Positions 7,362 to 15,259 of a DNA stretch of 16,551 nucleotides are shown piece after piece. A program made the translations under genes and the position numbers. Position 1 is the first letter of the stretch. Every line of letters starts with the position of its first letter. The notes under the pieces are model-generated. The model saw only the letters and a program-made list of their open reading frames with translations, did no database searches and was not told the origin of the DNA. Source of the DNA: UBA3537 sp045561735 (lineage in GTDB: Bacteria > Bacteroidota > Bacteroidia > Flavobacteriales > Flavobacteriaceae); contig JBJKXC010000006.1 in the NCBI GenBank assembly GCA_045561735.1, positions 1 to 16,551 on the forward strand. The letters are read 5' to 3'.

Positions 7362-10300
7362 ATGAAAAATATTACTACTGCACTATTGTGCCTACTTTTC
7401 TCCGTTTACTCATTTGGCCAATGCGATTACTCATTAAAGATGATAGACTCATGGGGAGATGGATGGAATGGGAATTCTATAGACGTTCTTGTTGACGGCG
7501 TTGTTGTTTTGGATGATGTAACTATGGCTAATGGATCAGAAGAGCTTGTTACTTTTCCAGTAAATACGGGTGCTGAGGTCACAACAATTTGGAATGGTGG
7601 AGGTAGTTTTGCTAATGAAATTAGCTACGAAATTTTAGATAATGACGGAAATCTTGCAGCTACTGGTAATTCGGCCGCAAATGTTGAAAGTGGGCAGTGT
7701 ATTGCAGTCTGCCCCGTTATATCATGTAGTTACACTTTGAATTTATTGGACTCTTGGGGAGATGGTTGGAATGGAAACTCTATTGATGTTCTTGTAGACG
7801 GCGCAATAGTTCTAGACGATGTAACCTTAGCTGCTGGCTCCCAAGGCACTGAGACTTTTGCTGTTTTTGAAGGCGCCGATGTTACTACACTATGGAATGG
7901 GGGTGGTTCATGGGCTAATGAAATAACATATGAAATTCTTGATACCGACGGAACGGTTGTGGGCTCTGGAAATTCAACTACAGATATTGTTTCTGGAACC
8001 ATTACAGCTGTTTGCCCCAGTTGCCCATCCCCTGGAGAAATTCAAGCATCTGTAATCTCATCTACTGAAGCGGTCATAAGTTGGACTGATACTGGTGCTG
8101 CAGCTGGTTATGAGATCGTAGTTCAAGCTGCAGGAACTGGTACACCCACAACTACAGGTACGGTAACATCTTCAAATCCTTTAACCCTCACTGGATTAAG
8201 CTCGGGCACTGCTTACGAAGTTTATTTGCGTGCAGATTGCGGCTCAGGGGTTTTAAGTTCATGGTCTAGCCCTGTGAACTTTACAACCAGCCCTGCTTGT
8301 GGAGATACAATTTACGACTCCGGAGGTGCATCGGGTGACTACTCTAACAATGAATTAATAACTACGACTATTTTCCCTGAAACTACAGGAGATATAGTTA
8401 CTTTTACTTTTAACTCTTTTAATCTTGAGAACAATTGGGATTTTTTATATGTATATGATGGGCCAGACAACACATTTCCTGAAATTGGTGTTTTTACTGG
8501 AACTGTAATACCAGATCCAATCAGTTCAACAGATCCCTCAGGGGCACTAACTTTTGTATTCGATAGTGACGGATCGGTTGTACGTGCCGGATATGAAATT
8601 TTAACAAGCTGTGGACCACCACCCACTTGTTTAGCTCCGACAGATTTAATTGCAACATTGAGTGCTTCAGATTCGGCTATTATCTCCTGGAATGCTGGTG
8701 AATCTGAAACCGCTTGGGAATATGTGCTTCAGCCACAAGGTACGGGCGCGCCTACTGCTACAGGAACGCCAATAAACGAAAATCCCTTTACCCTTTCAGG
8801 ATTGAATTCGGGAACTGCCTATGAAGTATACCTACGGGCTGATTGTGGCGAAGGAGAATTTAGTGCATGGACAGGACCTGCAAACTTTGCAACAGGCCCT
8901 GCATGTGGAGATACAATATACGATTCTGGAGGTCTAACTGGTGACTACTCAAATAATGAATTAATAACCACCACTGTTTTTCCAGATAACCCTGGCGATG
9001 TTGTGACTTTTACTTTCTTAAGCTTTGCAACAGAATCTTGTTGCGATGGATTAACAGTTTACAATGGCCCAGACACAAGCTTTGACCCGGTTGATTCTGA
9101 TAATGATGGAGATCCTGAGTTTCGCGGTACAGAAATCCCCGATCCAATTACATCAACAGACCCCTCAGGCGCATTGACTTTTGTCTTTGACAGTGACGGA
9201 TCGGTTACATCAGCTGGATATGAAATTCTTGTAAGTTGCGGCCCTCCGCCTAGCTGTTTAGTTCCAACAAATCTGACCGCAACATTAGATGCGCTTGCCA
9301 CTACTGTAACAATAAGTTGGGATGCAAATAATGGAGAAACACAATGGGAATATGTGCTTCAGCCGCAAGGGACTGGAATTCCAACTGCAGCAGGTACCCC
9401 AATAACTACAAACCCACTTACACTCTCTGATTTGGACTGGGAAACGGACTATGAAGTTTATTTGCGAGCGGACTGCGGCGAAGGGGACTTTAGCACATGG
9501 ACTAGCCCTGTATTTTTTTCCACGCCTGTACAAACAAATTATGTCATTGATTGCGATGCAGGACAGGTTCTGGATTTAAATTATTGTTACACTAGCAACG
9601 ATACCATTGCATGGTTGTTTACCTCTTCTACTACATTTCCCATAAAAATTGTTTTCAATTCTGGAAATATTGAAGCTACTTTTGATGATATTACCATTTA
9701 CGATGGATCTGATAACACAGGAACCGTTCTGTTCAATAACAATGATGCTGATATTCATGATTTGACTGGTCTTGAATTTCAATCAACGTCAACGTCAATG
9801 TATATAGAAGTAGATTCCGATGGATCTGTCAGCTGCGAGAGTTCAACAACTTATAGCCCTTGGGATTTCTCTGTTTCTTGTGCTACATGTGTAACACAAA
9901 CTGTTGACTTTTCTATAAATGGTATTTGCAGTCCATATTACGAGTTCTATGTTGACGCAAATATTTCTGATATGGGGGATGCTACTAGTATTGACCTGAT
10001 AGATAATTTTGGTACGACCCAAATAGCTTCATCAACAGGCATTGTAAGCTTTGGTCCATATGCGGCCAATGAAGAAATTATTATCACTGCAGTCAATAGC
10101 AATGACGCTAGCTGTTCTGTTGAAAGTGATCCCTTAACATTTATTTGCCCTCCGCCTCCAAATGAATGTTCCATTGTATATGCAGGTGAAGACAGCAGTC
10201 TTTGTGCCGATGATGATGCATCAACAACACTAACGGCAACCTATCATATTCTGGGACAAGACACCTCAGCATATGAAATTACTTCCGTTAACAATTGTGA

Positions 10301-11909
10301 ATTTCCATCTTTTCTTGGGGGTACCCCTACAAGTGTTGAAACGGATGATGAGTGGTCTGATGTCATTGACATTGGTTTTGACTTCTGCTTCTTTGGCGGG
10401 ACCTACAATCAATTATTAATTGGTTCTAATGGTGTTGTTTCATTCGATTTAAGTAATGCAAATGGTTATAATGGGTGGAGTTATGACCCAGTTGATATCC
10501 TTCCTAATTCATCAAATACATCGTTATCAGATGCGAATATTTTTGGTGTAGCTCATGATATAGATCCATCAGTAGGTGGTGAAATTAATTTTATGATTTT
10601 AGGTTCTTCACCCCAAAGACAATTTGTTGTTAATTATACTGATGTCCCACATTTTAGCGCCGATTGTAATATACTTACTTCAACGTCTCAAATCATCCTT
10701 TACGAATCGTCCAACGTCATCGATATTAATATTATTGACAAGCCGATCTGTGCAACTTGGAATGATGGATTGGCTGTAGTTGGCATTCAGAACATGGACG
10801 ATACTATCGCATATACACCAACTGATAGAAATACTGGTGCTTGGGAAGCCAATAACGAATCTTGGCGCTTCAGCCCCTCAGTTGGAACGCCGAACTATTT
10901 GTTTGAGTGGTATGATGGTAGTAATGTAGTAGGTACTGAGCAAACCATAACTGTTTCTCCTGAAGCAACCACGACCTACACTGCTGCAATAACTTACGAT
11001 TTATGTACCGGTGGCACTGCCACAGTAACCGATTCAGTTATTGTTGAAGTAGCACAAAATCCAGTCCCCGTCGCTGTTGAAGACCAAATTGCACTTTGTG
11101 ATGGTGAGGAACAAGCAGTATTAGAGGTTTATGTTGACGATGCACAGCAAGTACCTGAAAATATAGTTTATTCTTGGAGTTATAATGATGTGTTGTATGT
11201 GTCAGAAGTTTCTGAAGCTGATGGTGGTAATATTTTAACCTTAGGTGCAGGTGAGTTTGATCTTCTAACAGGTGATTACATTGTAACCGCATACAACACT
11301 GTAACAGATTGTGCTTCCGATACAGTGATCTCCATTACTCGAGGAACTTATCCCGAACTTGAAGATGACACCTCATTTTATAAATGTTCAGATGGCGAGG
11401 TTGACTTATACGTCAATATCACTAATGATCCAAATATGGACAACACTTACGTATATGATTGGTCTATAAATGGTGTGTTGGTATCGGAAGGCGATACCAC
11501 TGGAACTTTTACTCATGGTGAAGTACATGGTTATGATTCGGTTTTGGTTGTTGTTACAGATATTAATTCTAATTGTTCTTCTGAAACAACTATAACAGTA
11601 AATCCCTTTATGAACGAAAATTGTGTAGACATACCGCAAGGTATCTCTCCTAATGGCGATGGTTTGAACGACTGTTTGGTTTTAGATCATCTCGAGGCAC
11701 AAGAAGACATTATCAAAGCAGAAGTATACAACAGATATGGTGTTAAAGTATTTGAGTTAAATGATTATATTGACCAATGGTGTGGTCAAGATGCAAGCGA
11801 CGGAAATATCAATTCTAATGGGCTGTTGCCTGTTGGCACCTATTTTTATGTCATTCAATATGCCTCGGACCGTGAACCAACCATCAGCTGGATTTATCTT
11901 AACTACTAA
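7362..11909 (+). CDS. Large secreted multidomain adhesin-like protein with T9SS type B sorting domain
   Basis: This gene codes for 1515 residues. The ATG at 7362 gives a clean signal peptide, MKNITTALLCLLFSVYSFGQ, with Cys21 following; the upstream ATG at 7257 would add 35 residues ahead of it. Approximate domains are two tandem DSWGDGWNGN repeats (21-121 and 122-221), then alternating FN3-like and CUB-like modules: FN3 222-312, CUB-like 313-422, FN3 423-514, CUB-like 515-631, FN3 632-725 and a divergent CUB-like 726-840. A non-repeated beta-rich part (841-1225, with FDFCFFGGTYNQLLIGSNG) and two Ig/PKD-like modules follow. The end (1420-1515) begins PQGISPNGDGLND and contains YNRYGVKVFE, the CHU_C / type B sorting domain that directs export by the type IX system. 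It probably acts at the surface or extracellularly in adhesion. The ligand is unknown and no catalytic motif was seen. It heads a three-gene cluster. Confidence 0.93.
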   Translation: MKNITTALLCLLFSVYSFGQCDYSLKMIDSWGDGWNGNSIDVLVDGVVVLDDVTMANGSEELVTFPVNTGAEVTTIWNGGGSFANEISYEILDNDGNLAATGNSAANVESGQCIAVCPVISCSYTLNLLDSWGDGWNGNSIDVLVDGAIVLDDVTLAAGSQGTETFAVFEGADVTTLWNGGGSWANEITYEILDTDGTVVGSGNSTTDIVSGTITAVCPSCPSPGEIQASVISSTEAVISWTDTGAAAGYEIVVQAAGTGTPTTTGTVTSSNPLTLTGLSSGTAYEVYLRADCGSGVLSSWSSPVNFTTSPACGDTIYDSGGASGDYSNNELITTTIFPETTGDIVTFTFNSFNLENNWDFLYVYDGPDNTFPEIGVFTGTVIPDPISSTDPSGALTFVFDSDGSVVRAGYEILTSCGPPPTCLAPTDLIATLSASDSAIISWNAGESETAWEYVLQPQGTGAPTATGTPINENPFTLSGLNSGTAYEVYLRADCGEGEFSAWTGPANFATGPACGDTIYDSGGLTGDYSNNELITTTVFPDNPGDVVTFTFLSFATESCCDGLTVYNGPDTSFDPVDSDNDGDPEFRGTEIPDPITSTDPSGALTFVFDSDGSVTSAGYEILVSCGPPPSCLVPTNLTATLDALATTVTISWDANNGETQWEYVLQPQGTGIPTAAGTPITTNPLTLSDLDWETDYEVYLRADCGEGDFSTWTSPVFFSTPVQTNYVIDCDAGQVLDLNYCYTSNDTIAWLFTSSTTFPIKIVFNSGNIEATFDDITIYDGSDNTGTVLFNNNDADIHDLTGLEFQSTSTSMYIEVDSDGSVSCESSTTYSPWDFSVSCATCVTQTVDFSINGICSPYYEFYVDANISDMGDATSIDLIDNFGTTQIASSTGIVSFGPYAANEEIIITAVNSNDASCSVESDPLTFICPPPPNECSIVYAGEDSSLCADDDASTTLTATYHILGQDTSAYEITSVNNCEFPSFLGGTPTSVETDDEWSDVIDIGFDFCFFGGTYNQLLIGSNGVVSFDLSNANGYNGWSYDPVDILPNSSNTSLSDANIFGVAHDIDPSVGGEINFMILGSSPQRQFVVNYTDVPHFSADCNILTSTSQIILYESSNVIDINIIDKPICATWNDGLAVVGIQNMDDTIAYTPTDRNTGAWEANNESWRFSPSVGTPNYLFEWYDGSNVVGTEQTITVSPEATTTYTAAITYDLCTGGTATVTDSVIVEVAQNPVPVAVEDQIALCDGEEQAVLEVYVDDAQQVPENIVYSWSYNDVLYVSEVSEADGGNILTLGAGEFDLLTGDYIVTAYNTVTDCASDTVISITRGTYPELEDDTSFYKCSDGEVDLYVNITNDPNMDNTYVYDWSINGVLVSEGDTTGTFTHGEVHGYDSVLVVVTDINSNCSSETTITVNPFMNENCVDIPQGISPNGDGLNDCLVLDHLEAQEDIIKAEVYNRYGVKVFELNDYIDQWCGQDASDGNINSNGLLPVGTYFYVIQYASDREPTISWIYLNY
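7422..8024 (+). repeat. Two tandem repeats of about 101 residues (303-base period)
   Basis: The first Cys codon of each copy is at 7422 and 7725, a period of exactly 303 bases. Both copies share DSWGDGWNGNSIDVLVDG, then VLDDVT, WNGGGS, EI.YEILD.DG and end near VCP. The DNA copies have diverged mainly by synonymous changes, while the protein stays close, so the duplication is not recent and selection has kept the fold. Confidence 0.93.
8025..9536 (+). repeat. FN3-like plus CUB-like tandem module, two and a half copies
   Basis: Landmarks repeat along the protein. CGDTIYDSGG starts at 8298 and 8904 (606-base period), and the FN3 entry (CLAPTDL, CLVPTNL) starts at 8628 and 9255 (627-base period). 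The extra 21 bases lie in the second CUB-like module, around DSDNDGDPEFRG. The earliest FN3 unit, starting near 8025, is more divergent. All three FN3 units carry YEVYLRADCG, and units 2 and 3 share VLQPQGTG. Shared DPSGALTFVFDSDGSV marks both CUB-like units. Codon-level divergence again points to old duplications. Confidence 0.9.
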
Positions 11910-11932
11910 CCATTACAACTAATTTAAAAGCA

Positions 11933-12850
11933 ATGAAAAAGTTAATTTTAATATTTTTTATCCTACTAATTGCCCAACAAAACCATGCGCAACAGGATCC
12001 GCAGTATACCCAATACATGTACAACATGAATGTTATCAACCCTGCTTACGCCGGAATATCTGAAGGGCTCTCCGTAGGTGCTTTGTACCGCAGTCAATGG
12101 GTAGGGCTTGATGGAGGACCAGAAACATTTACCTTTAACATACACTCCCCTGTGGGAAAGCAACTTGCTTTAGGTTTGTCTGTGATTTCTGATAAAATTG
12201 GTCCAGTTGAAGAAACCAATGCTTACGTGGATGTATCTTATACCATTCCTGTTGGGATGGAAACACGCTTGGCTTTTGGGGTGAAAGGCGGTTTTACTTT
12301 CCATGACATTGCAATTGGAGAGAGTCAAATAAGTCTGGTAGACTTAGGCGATCCGTTTTTTGCTAATGCAATCAACGAGACTACGCCTAATGTTGGAGCC
12401 GGGGTTTATTTCTACAAACCAAATAAATATTATGTTTCTGTTTCTGTTCCAAATATTCTCAATGGGGTACATTTGGATGCTAATGGCACTAAAATAGGTT
12501 CAGAGTCAGAGCATTTATTTGCAGCCGCAGGCTATGTGTTTGATTTGTCTGAAAACTTTAAGTTGAAACCACACGCATTATTAAAGTATGCTTTTGATGC
12601 ACCGGTAAGTTACGATCTAAATGCCAACGTATTTATGTACGACTTGGTTGAAGTAGGAATTGGTTACAGACTGGATGACTCCTTTAGTGGCATGGTTAAC
12701 TTTCAAGTGATGGACAACATTCGCATTGGCTACGCCTACGACGCTATACAATCTGATTTAGACATTGTTACAAACGCATCGCATGAGATTTTTATCAATT
12801 TTGACTTGAATTTCTCATCCAAAGTTTCAAGATCACCACGTTATTTTTAA
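11933..12850 (+). CDS. PorP/SprF family type IX secretion outer-membrane protein
   Basis: This gene codes for 305 residues. The signal peptide MKKLILIFFILLIAQQNHAQ is followed by the family hallmark QDPQYTQYMYNMNVINPAYAG (given here as residues 21-41) and RSQWVGLDGGPETFTFNIHSPV. The rest consists of short amphipathic strands typical of a membrane beta-barrel, ending in VSRSPRYF. PorP is needed for type IX secretion in Porphyromonas, and SprF is needed for export of the gliding adhesin SprB in Flavobacterium. Such paralogues often sit next to a particular type B-sorted protein. Here the gene starts 23 bases after the adhesin stop and ends 21 bases before the OmpA-like gene, so it is most likely the dedicated partner of that adhesin. 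Specific orthology to porP or sprF is not claimed. Confidence 0.95.
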   Translation: MKKLILIFFILLIAQQNHAQQDPQYTQYMYNMNVINPAYAGISEGLSVGALYRSQWVGLDGGPETFTFNIHSPVGKQLALGLSVISDKIGPVEETNAYVDVSYTIPVGMETRLAFGVKGGFTFHDIAIGESQISLVDLGDPFFANAINETTPNVGAGVYFYKPNKYYVSVSVPNILNGVHLDANGTKIGSESEHLFAAAGYVFDLSENFKLKPHALLKYAFDAPVSYDLNANVFMYDLVEVGIGYRLDDSFSGMVNFQVMDNIRIGYAYDAIQSDLDIVTNASHEIFINFDLNFSSKVSRSPRYF

Positions 12851-12871
12851 ATTTAAGCTAAGTAAATTATC

Positions 12872-14785
12872 ATGAAAAAATACACTTATATATTTGTTAT
12901 CATATTATCAACTGGCTTATTTGCCAATGCGCAATCAAACTCGACAAAAAAAGCAGACAAACTATTTTCAAAATTTGAATTTGTAAAAGCTGCAGAAGAG
13001 TATGAGAAATTAATTTCTAAAGGGGAAAAAAACGCTTATGTATATGCGCGGCTAGCCGAGTCTTACTACAATGTTTTTAAATCTGTTGAGGCCGAAAAAT
13101 GGTTTGCTAAAGCACTGGAAACATCGGAAGCACCCGAAACTATTTTCAAGTATGCACAGATGTTAAAGGCCAATGGCAAGTATGAGGCTTCCAATTCACA
13201 AATGACAAAATTTGCAGCCATGCGGCCTGCTGACCAAAGAGCCATCGCCTTTTTGAAGAATCCAAACTATTTACCAAAGATTATTGAAAAAGGTCAAAAG
13301 TTTAATGTCCAGGACGCGGGTTTAAATACTGAATATTCTGACTTCGGAGGCACCCTTCAAAATGGAAAATTATACATTGCTTCCGCACGAAACGAAACAA
13401 GGAAAAGTTATGGTTGGAACCAAGAACCATTTCTTGATATTTATGTAGCTACTCAAAATAAAGACGGCTCATTTCAAACAGCTATAGCCTTTGAATCAAT
13501 CAATACCAAATACCACGAAGGGCTTGTTTCTTTTTCACCTGATGGGAAAACCCTATATTTTTCAAGAGAAAGTTATTACGATAATATATTTGAAAGAGAT
13601 TCTTTGTCAAGAAACAAATTCAGTGTATTAAACCTCTACAAATCAACGCAGGAATTAGGTCGTTGGTCTGAAGGTGAGCCTCTTTCTTTGAACTCAAAAA
13701 ATTACTCTGTTAAAAATCCAGCAGTCAGCCCAGATGGAAAACTGCTATTCTTTGCCTCAGATATGGCTGGAGGCATGGGTCAATTTGATCTTTACATGGC
13801 GCCAATTGAAGGAGACGGTACCATTGGTAAAGCCACTAATTTAGGACAAAAAGTAAATACAGAAGGACAAGAAATGTTTCCTTATATAAGTGCTAATAAC
13901 ACCCTGTACTTCTCATCCGACGGGCATTTAGGCCTAGGGGGTATGGATGTGTTTTTTGCAAAACTAGTCGATGGAAAAGTAGGGCCTGTAAGAAATATTG
14001 GAATTCCTGTAAATGGCAATGCCGATGATTTTGCCTTTAGCATCAACAATGAAACTGGAGAAGGTTTTGTGTCTTCCAATCGTGAAGGGGGTACAGGCAG
14101 TGATGATGTATATGTTGTTAAAGTGCTGCAACCCATTTGTGATGTAATGGCTACTGTAACGGTCAAAGACAGCGAAACAGGGCTTGTCTTGGCAAATGCT
14201 ACTGTGAATGTTACCGATACTGAAGGTAATGTCATTGGCAGTAAAACTACCTCTGAAAAAGGGGAAGTCAATTATATTGTCGAATGCGATACAGACCTTT
14301 ACCTTACGGCTTCAATGGAAGAATATGAAAGTGGGTCGACTCATATTAAAGGTAGCAGCGAGGAAGAAATAACTGAAGAGATTTTATTAGATCCAATTGA
14401 TGAAATAATTCTTGCAAACAAAGTTGTTTTAAACCCTATATACTTCGATTTTGACAAGTCTAATATCACTGCGAAAGGGGCCTTTGAATTGGACAAACTG
14501 GTAGAGTTGATGAATAAATATGAATCTATTGTCATTCGTGCAGAATCACACACAGATGCTAGAGGGACAGCCAAATACAATCAAAGCCTTTCTGAAAGAC
14601 GTGCGCTAACAACAGCCCAGTACGTCATTGCTCAAGGAGTTGATGCTAGCAGAATAAGTGGTATTGGAATGGGAGAAGCTATGCCGGTTAATGACTGTGG
14701 TTCAGGATGTAATGAAGACGAGCATCAAATGAACCGCCGTTCCGAATTCATTATTCTGGAAGGCAATCCAAACAACAACGAATAA
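12872..14785 (+). CDS. PorE-like OmpA family protein (TPR, beta-propeller, regulatory domain, OmpA)
   Basis: This gene codes for 637 residues with a signal peptide ending near ANA-Q21. Domains in order are TPR-like helices (about 25-130); five PD40/WD40-like propeller blades (about 150-420), with FSPDGKTLYFS, VSPDGKLLFFAS and NNTLYFSSDGHLG as clear examples; a carboxypeptidase-regulatory-like beta domain (about 423-490, TGLVLANATVNV); and a C-terminal OmpA domain (about 518-630). The OmpA domain has YFDFDKSNIT, SHTDARG and LSERRA. Asp562 and Arg577, 15 residues apart, match the pair that binds peptidoglycan diaminopimelate in OmpA. This order is that described for PorE of Porphyromonas, a periplasmic protein tying the type IX machinery to peptidoglycan. 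A similar anchoring role for the upstream PorP/SprF-like barrel is likely but inferred. Confidence 0.94.
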   Translation: MKKYTYIFVIILSTGLFANAQSNSTKKADKLFSKFEFVKAAEEYEKLISKGEKNAYVYARLAESYYNVFKSVEAEKWFAKALETSEAPETIFKYAQMLKANGKYEASNSQMTKFAAMRPADQRAIAFLKNPNYLPKIIEKGQKFNVQDAGLNTEYSDFGGTLQNGKLYIASARNETRKSYGWNQEPFLDIYVATQNKDGSFQTAIAFESINTKYHEGLVSFSPDGKTLYFSRESYYDNIFERDSLSRNKFSVLNLYKSTQELGRWSEGEPLSLNSKNYSVKNPAVSPDGKLLFFASDMAGGMGQFDLYMAPIEGDGTIGKATNLGQKVNTEGQEMFPYISANNTLYFSSDGHLGLGGMDVFFAKLVDGKVGPVRNIGIPVNGNADDFAFSINNETGEGFVSSNREGGTGSDDVYVVKVLQPICDVMATVTVKDSETGLVLANATVNVTDTEGNVIGSKTTSEKGEVNYIVECDTDLYLTASMEEYESGSTHIKGSSEEEITEEILLDPIDEIILANKVVLNPIYFDFDKSNITAKGAFELDKLVELMNKYESIVIRAESHTDARGTAKYNQSLSERRALTTAQYVIAQGVDASRISGIGMGEAMPVNDCGSGCNEDEHQMNRRSEFIILEGNPNNNE

Positions 14786-14800
14786 AAAAATTGATTTTTT

Positions 14801-14824
14801 AAAACCTCCACTATTTGGGGGGTT
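14801..14824 (-). terminator. Weak hairpin between converging genes
   Basis: AACCTCC (14803-14809) can pair with GGGGGTT (14818-14824), with one G-T wobble and an 8-base loop. Read on the - strand it follows directly on the stop of the membrane-protein gene and is trailed by TTTT then an A/T-rich run, so it could end that transcript. On the + strand it lies 17 bases past the PorE-like gene but has no T-run after it. It is the only hairpin candidate in this 37-base convergent gap. Confidence 0.4.
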
Positions 14825-15197
14825 ATGCCGCTTCGGAAACTACGAAAGTTAATCCGTAAACTAAGAATTGAAAAACAACAAGCGTCAATAAAGAATGTTG
14901 CGAAGCGCGCTTAGATGCTTTGGATAACAGAATAGAACGTTTCTTACCATTGTAGCTCATCCAATTTTTAAACAGAATAAACAACGAGATTCCTACAAAG
15001 AGCAGCCAAGCATTGGGGATGGTTAAAAAAGTTAATTTCATTTGCTCACAGAACTTTATAAAAAAAACACCCAACAAAAGGAACAATCCTATTTGAAGTA
15101 ATGAAACATAAAAACGAGCTGCCTTAGCCGCTAGCTTTGGCTTATATTTTTTAACTTTCTGATAAACTGAAATATAAAACTGATCAAAGAGGTTCAT
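14823..15197 (-). CDS. Small membrane protein of unknown function, three predicted helices
   Basis: This gene codes for 124 residues of no recognised family. From the chosen start the N-terminal 29 residues are basic and amphipathic (VYQKVKKYKPKLAAKAARFY). Three hydrophobic segments follow, at about 30-50 (SLLQIGLFLLLGVFFIKF), 58-79 (AWLLFVGISLFILF) and 103-121 (LLTLVVFQFLVYGLTFVV). A basic stretch between segments 2 and 3 (NGKKRSILLSKASKRASQ) is probably cytoplasmic. An in-frame ATG at 15233 would add 12 residues but lies inside the terminator hairpin at 15215-15241. The ATG at 15197, downstream of that hairpin, is therefore preferred. It is convergent with the PorE-like gene. Nothing in the context indicates its role. 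Confidence 0.75.
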   Translation of the reverse strand: MNLFDQFYISVYQKVKKYKPKLAAKAARFYVSLLQIGLFLLLGVFFIKFCEQMKLTFLTIPNAWLLFVGISLFILFKNWMSYNGKKRSILLSKASKRASQHSLLTLVVFQFLVYGLTFVVSEAA

Positions 15198-15214
15198 TAT
15201 ATGAAAGTATAAAA

Positions 15215-15241
15215 AAAACCTGTGATTACTCACAGGTTTTT
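15215..15241 (-). terminator. Intrinsic terminator after the DUF5689-like gene
   Basis: A perfect 7-base-pair stem, CCTGTGA (15219-15225) with TCACAGG (15230-15236), closes a 4-base loop and is extended by A-T pairs on both sides. Read on the - strand it is followed by an uninterrupted run of eight T (15218-15211), and it lies 18 bases past the stop at 15260. The T-run of five on the + side makes it formally bidirectional, but no + gene runs into it. Confidence 0.88.
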
Positions 15242-15259
15242 GAAATTTGGTGTTTTAAA

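Noticed and set aside
7422..9536. CRISPR-like or non-coding repeat array
   Set aside because: The repeats are long, in frame and protein-level, with no short identical repeat and spacer pattern.
13882..14271. - strand frame of 129 codons opposite the PorE-like gene
   Set aside because: It lies wholly over conserved propeller and regulatory-domain sequence, is Ser/Pro/Thr-rich as expected for an antisense shadow, and has no plausible motif.
14784..14800. A-run / T-run (AAAAAAA then TTTTTT) as a + strand terminator
   Set aside because: Only A-T pairs could form with a tiny loop; too weak to count as an intrinsic terminator.
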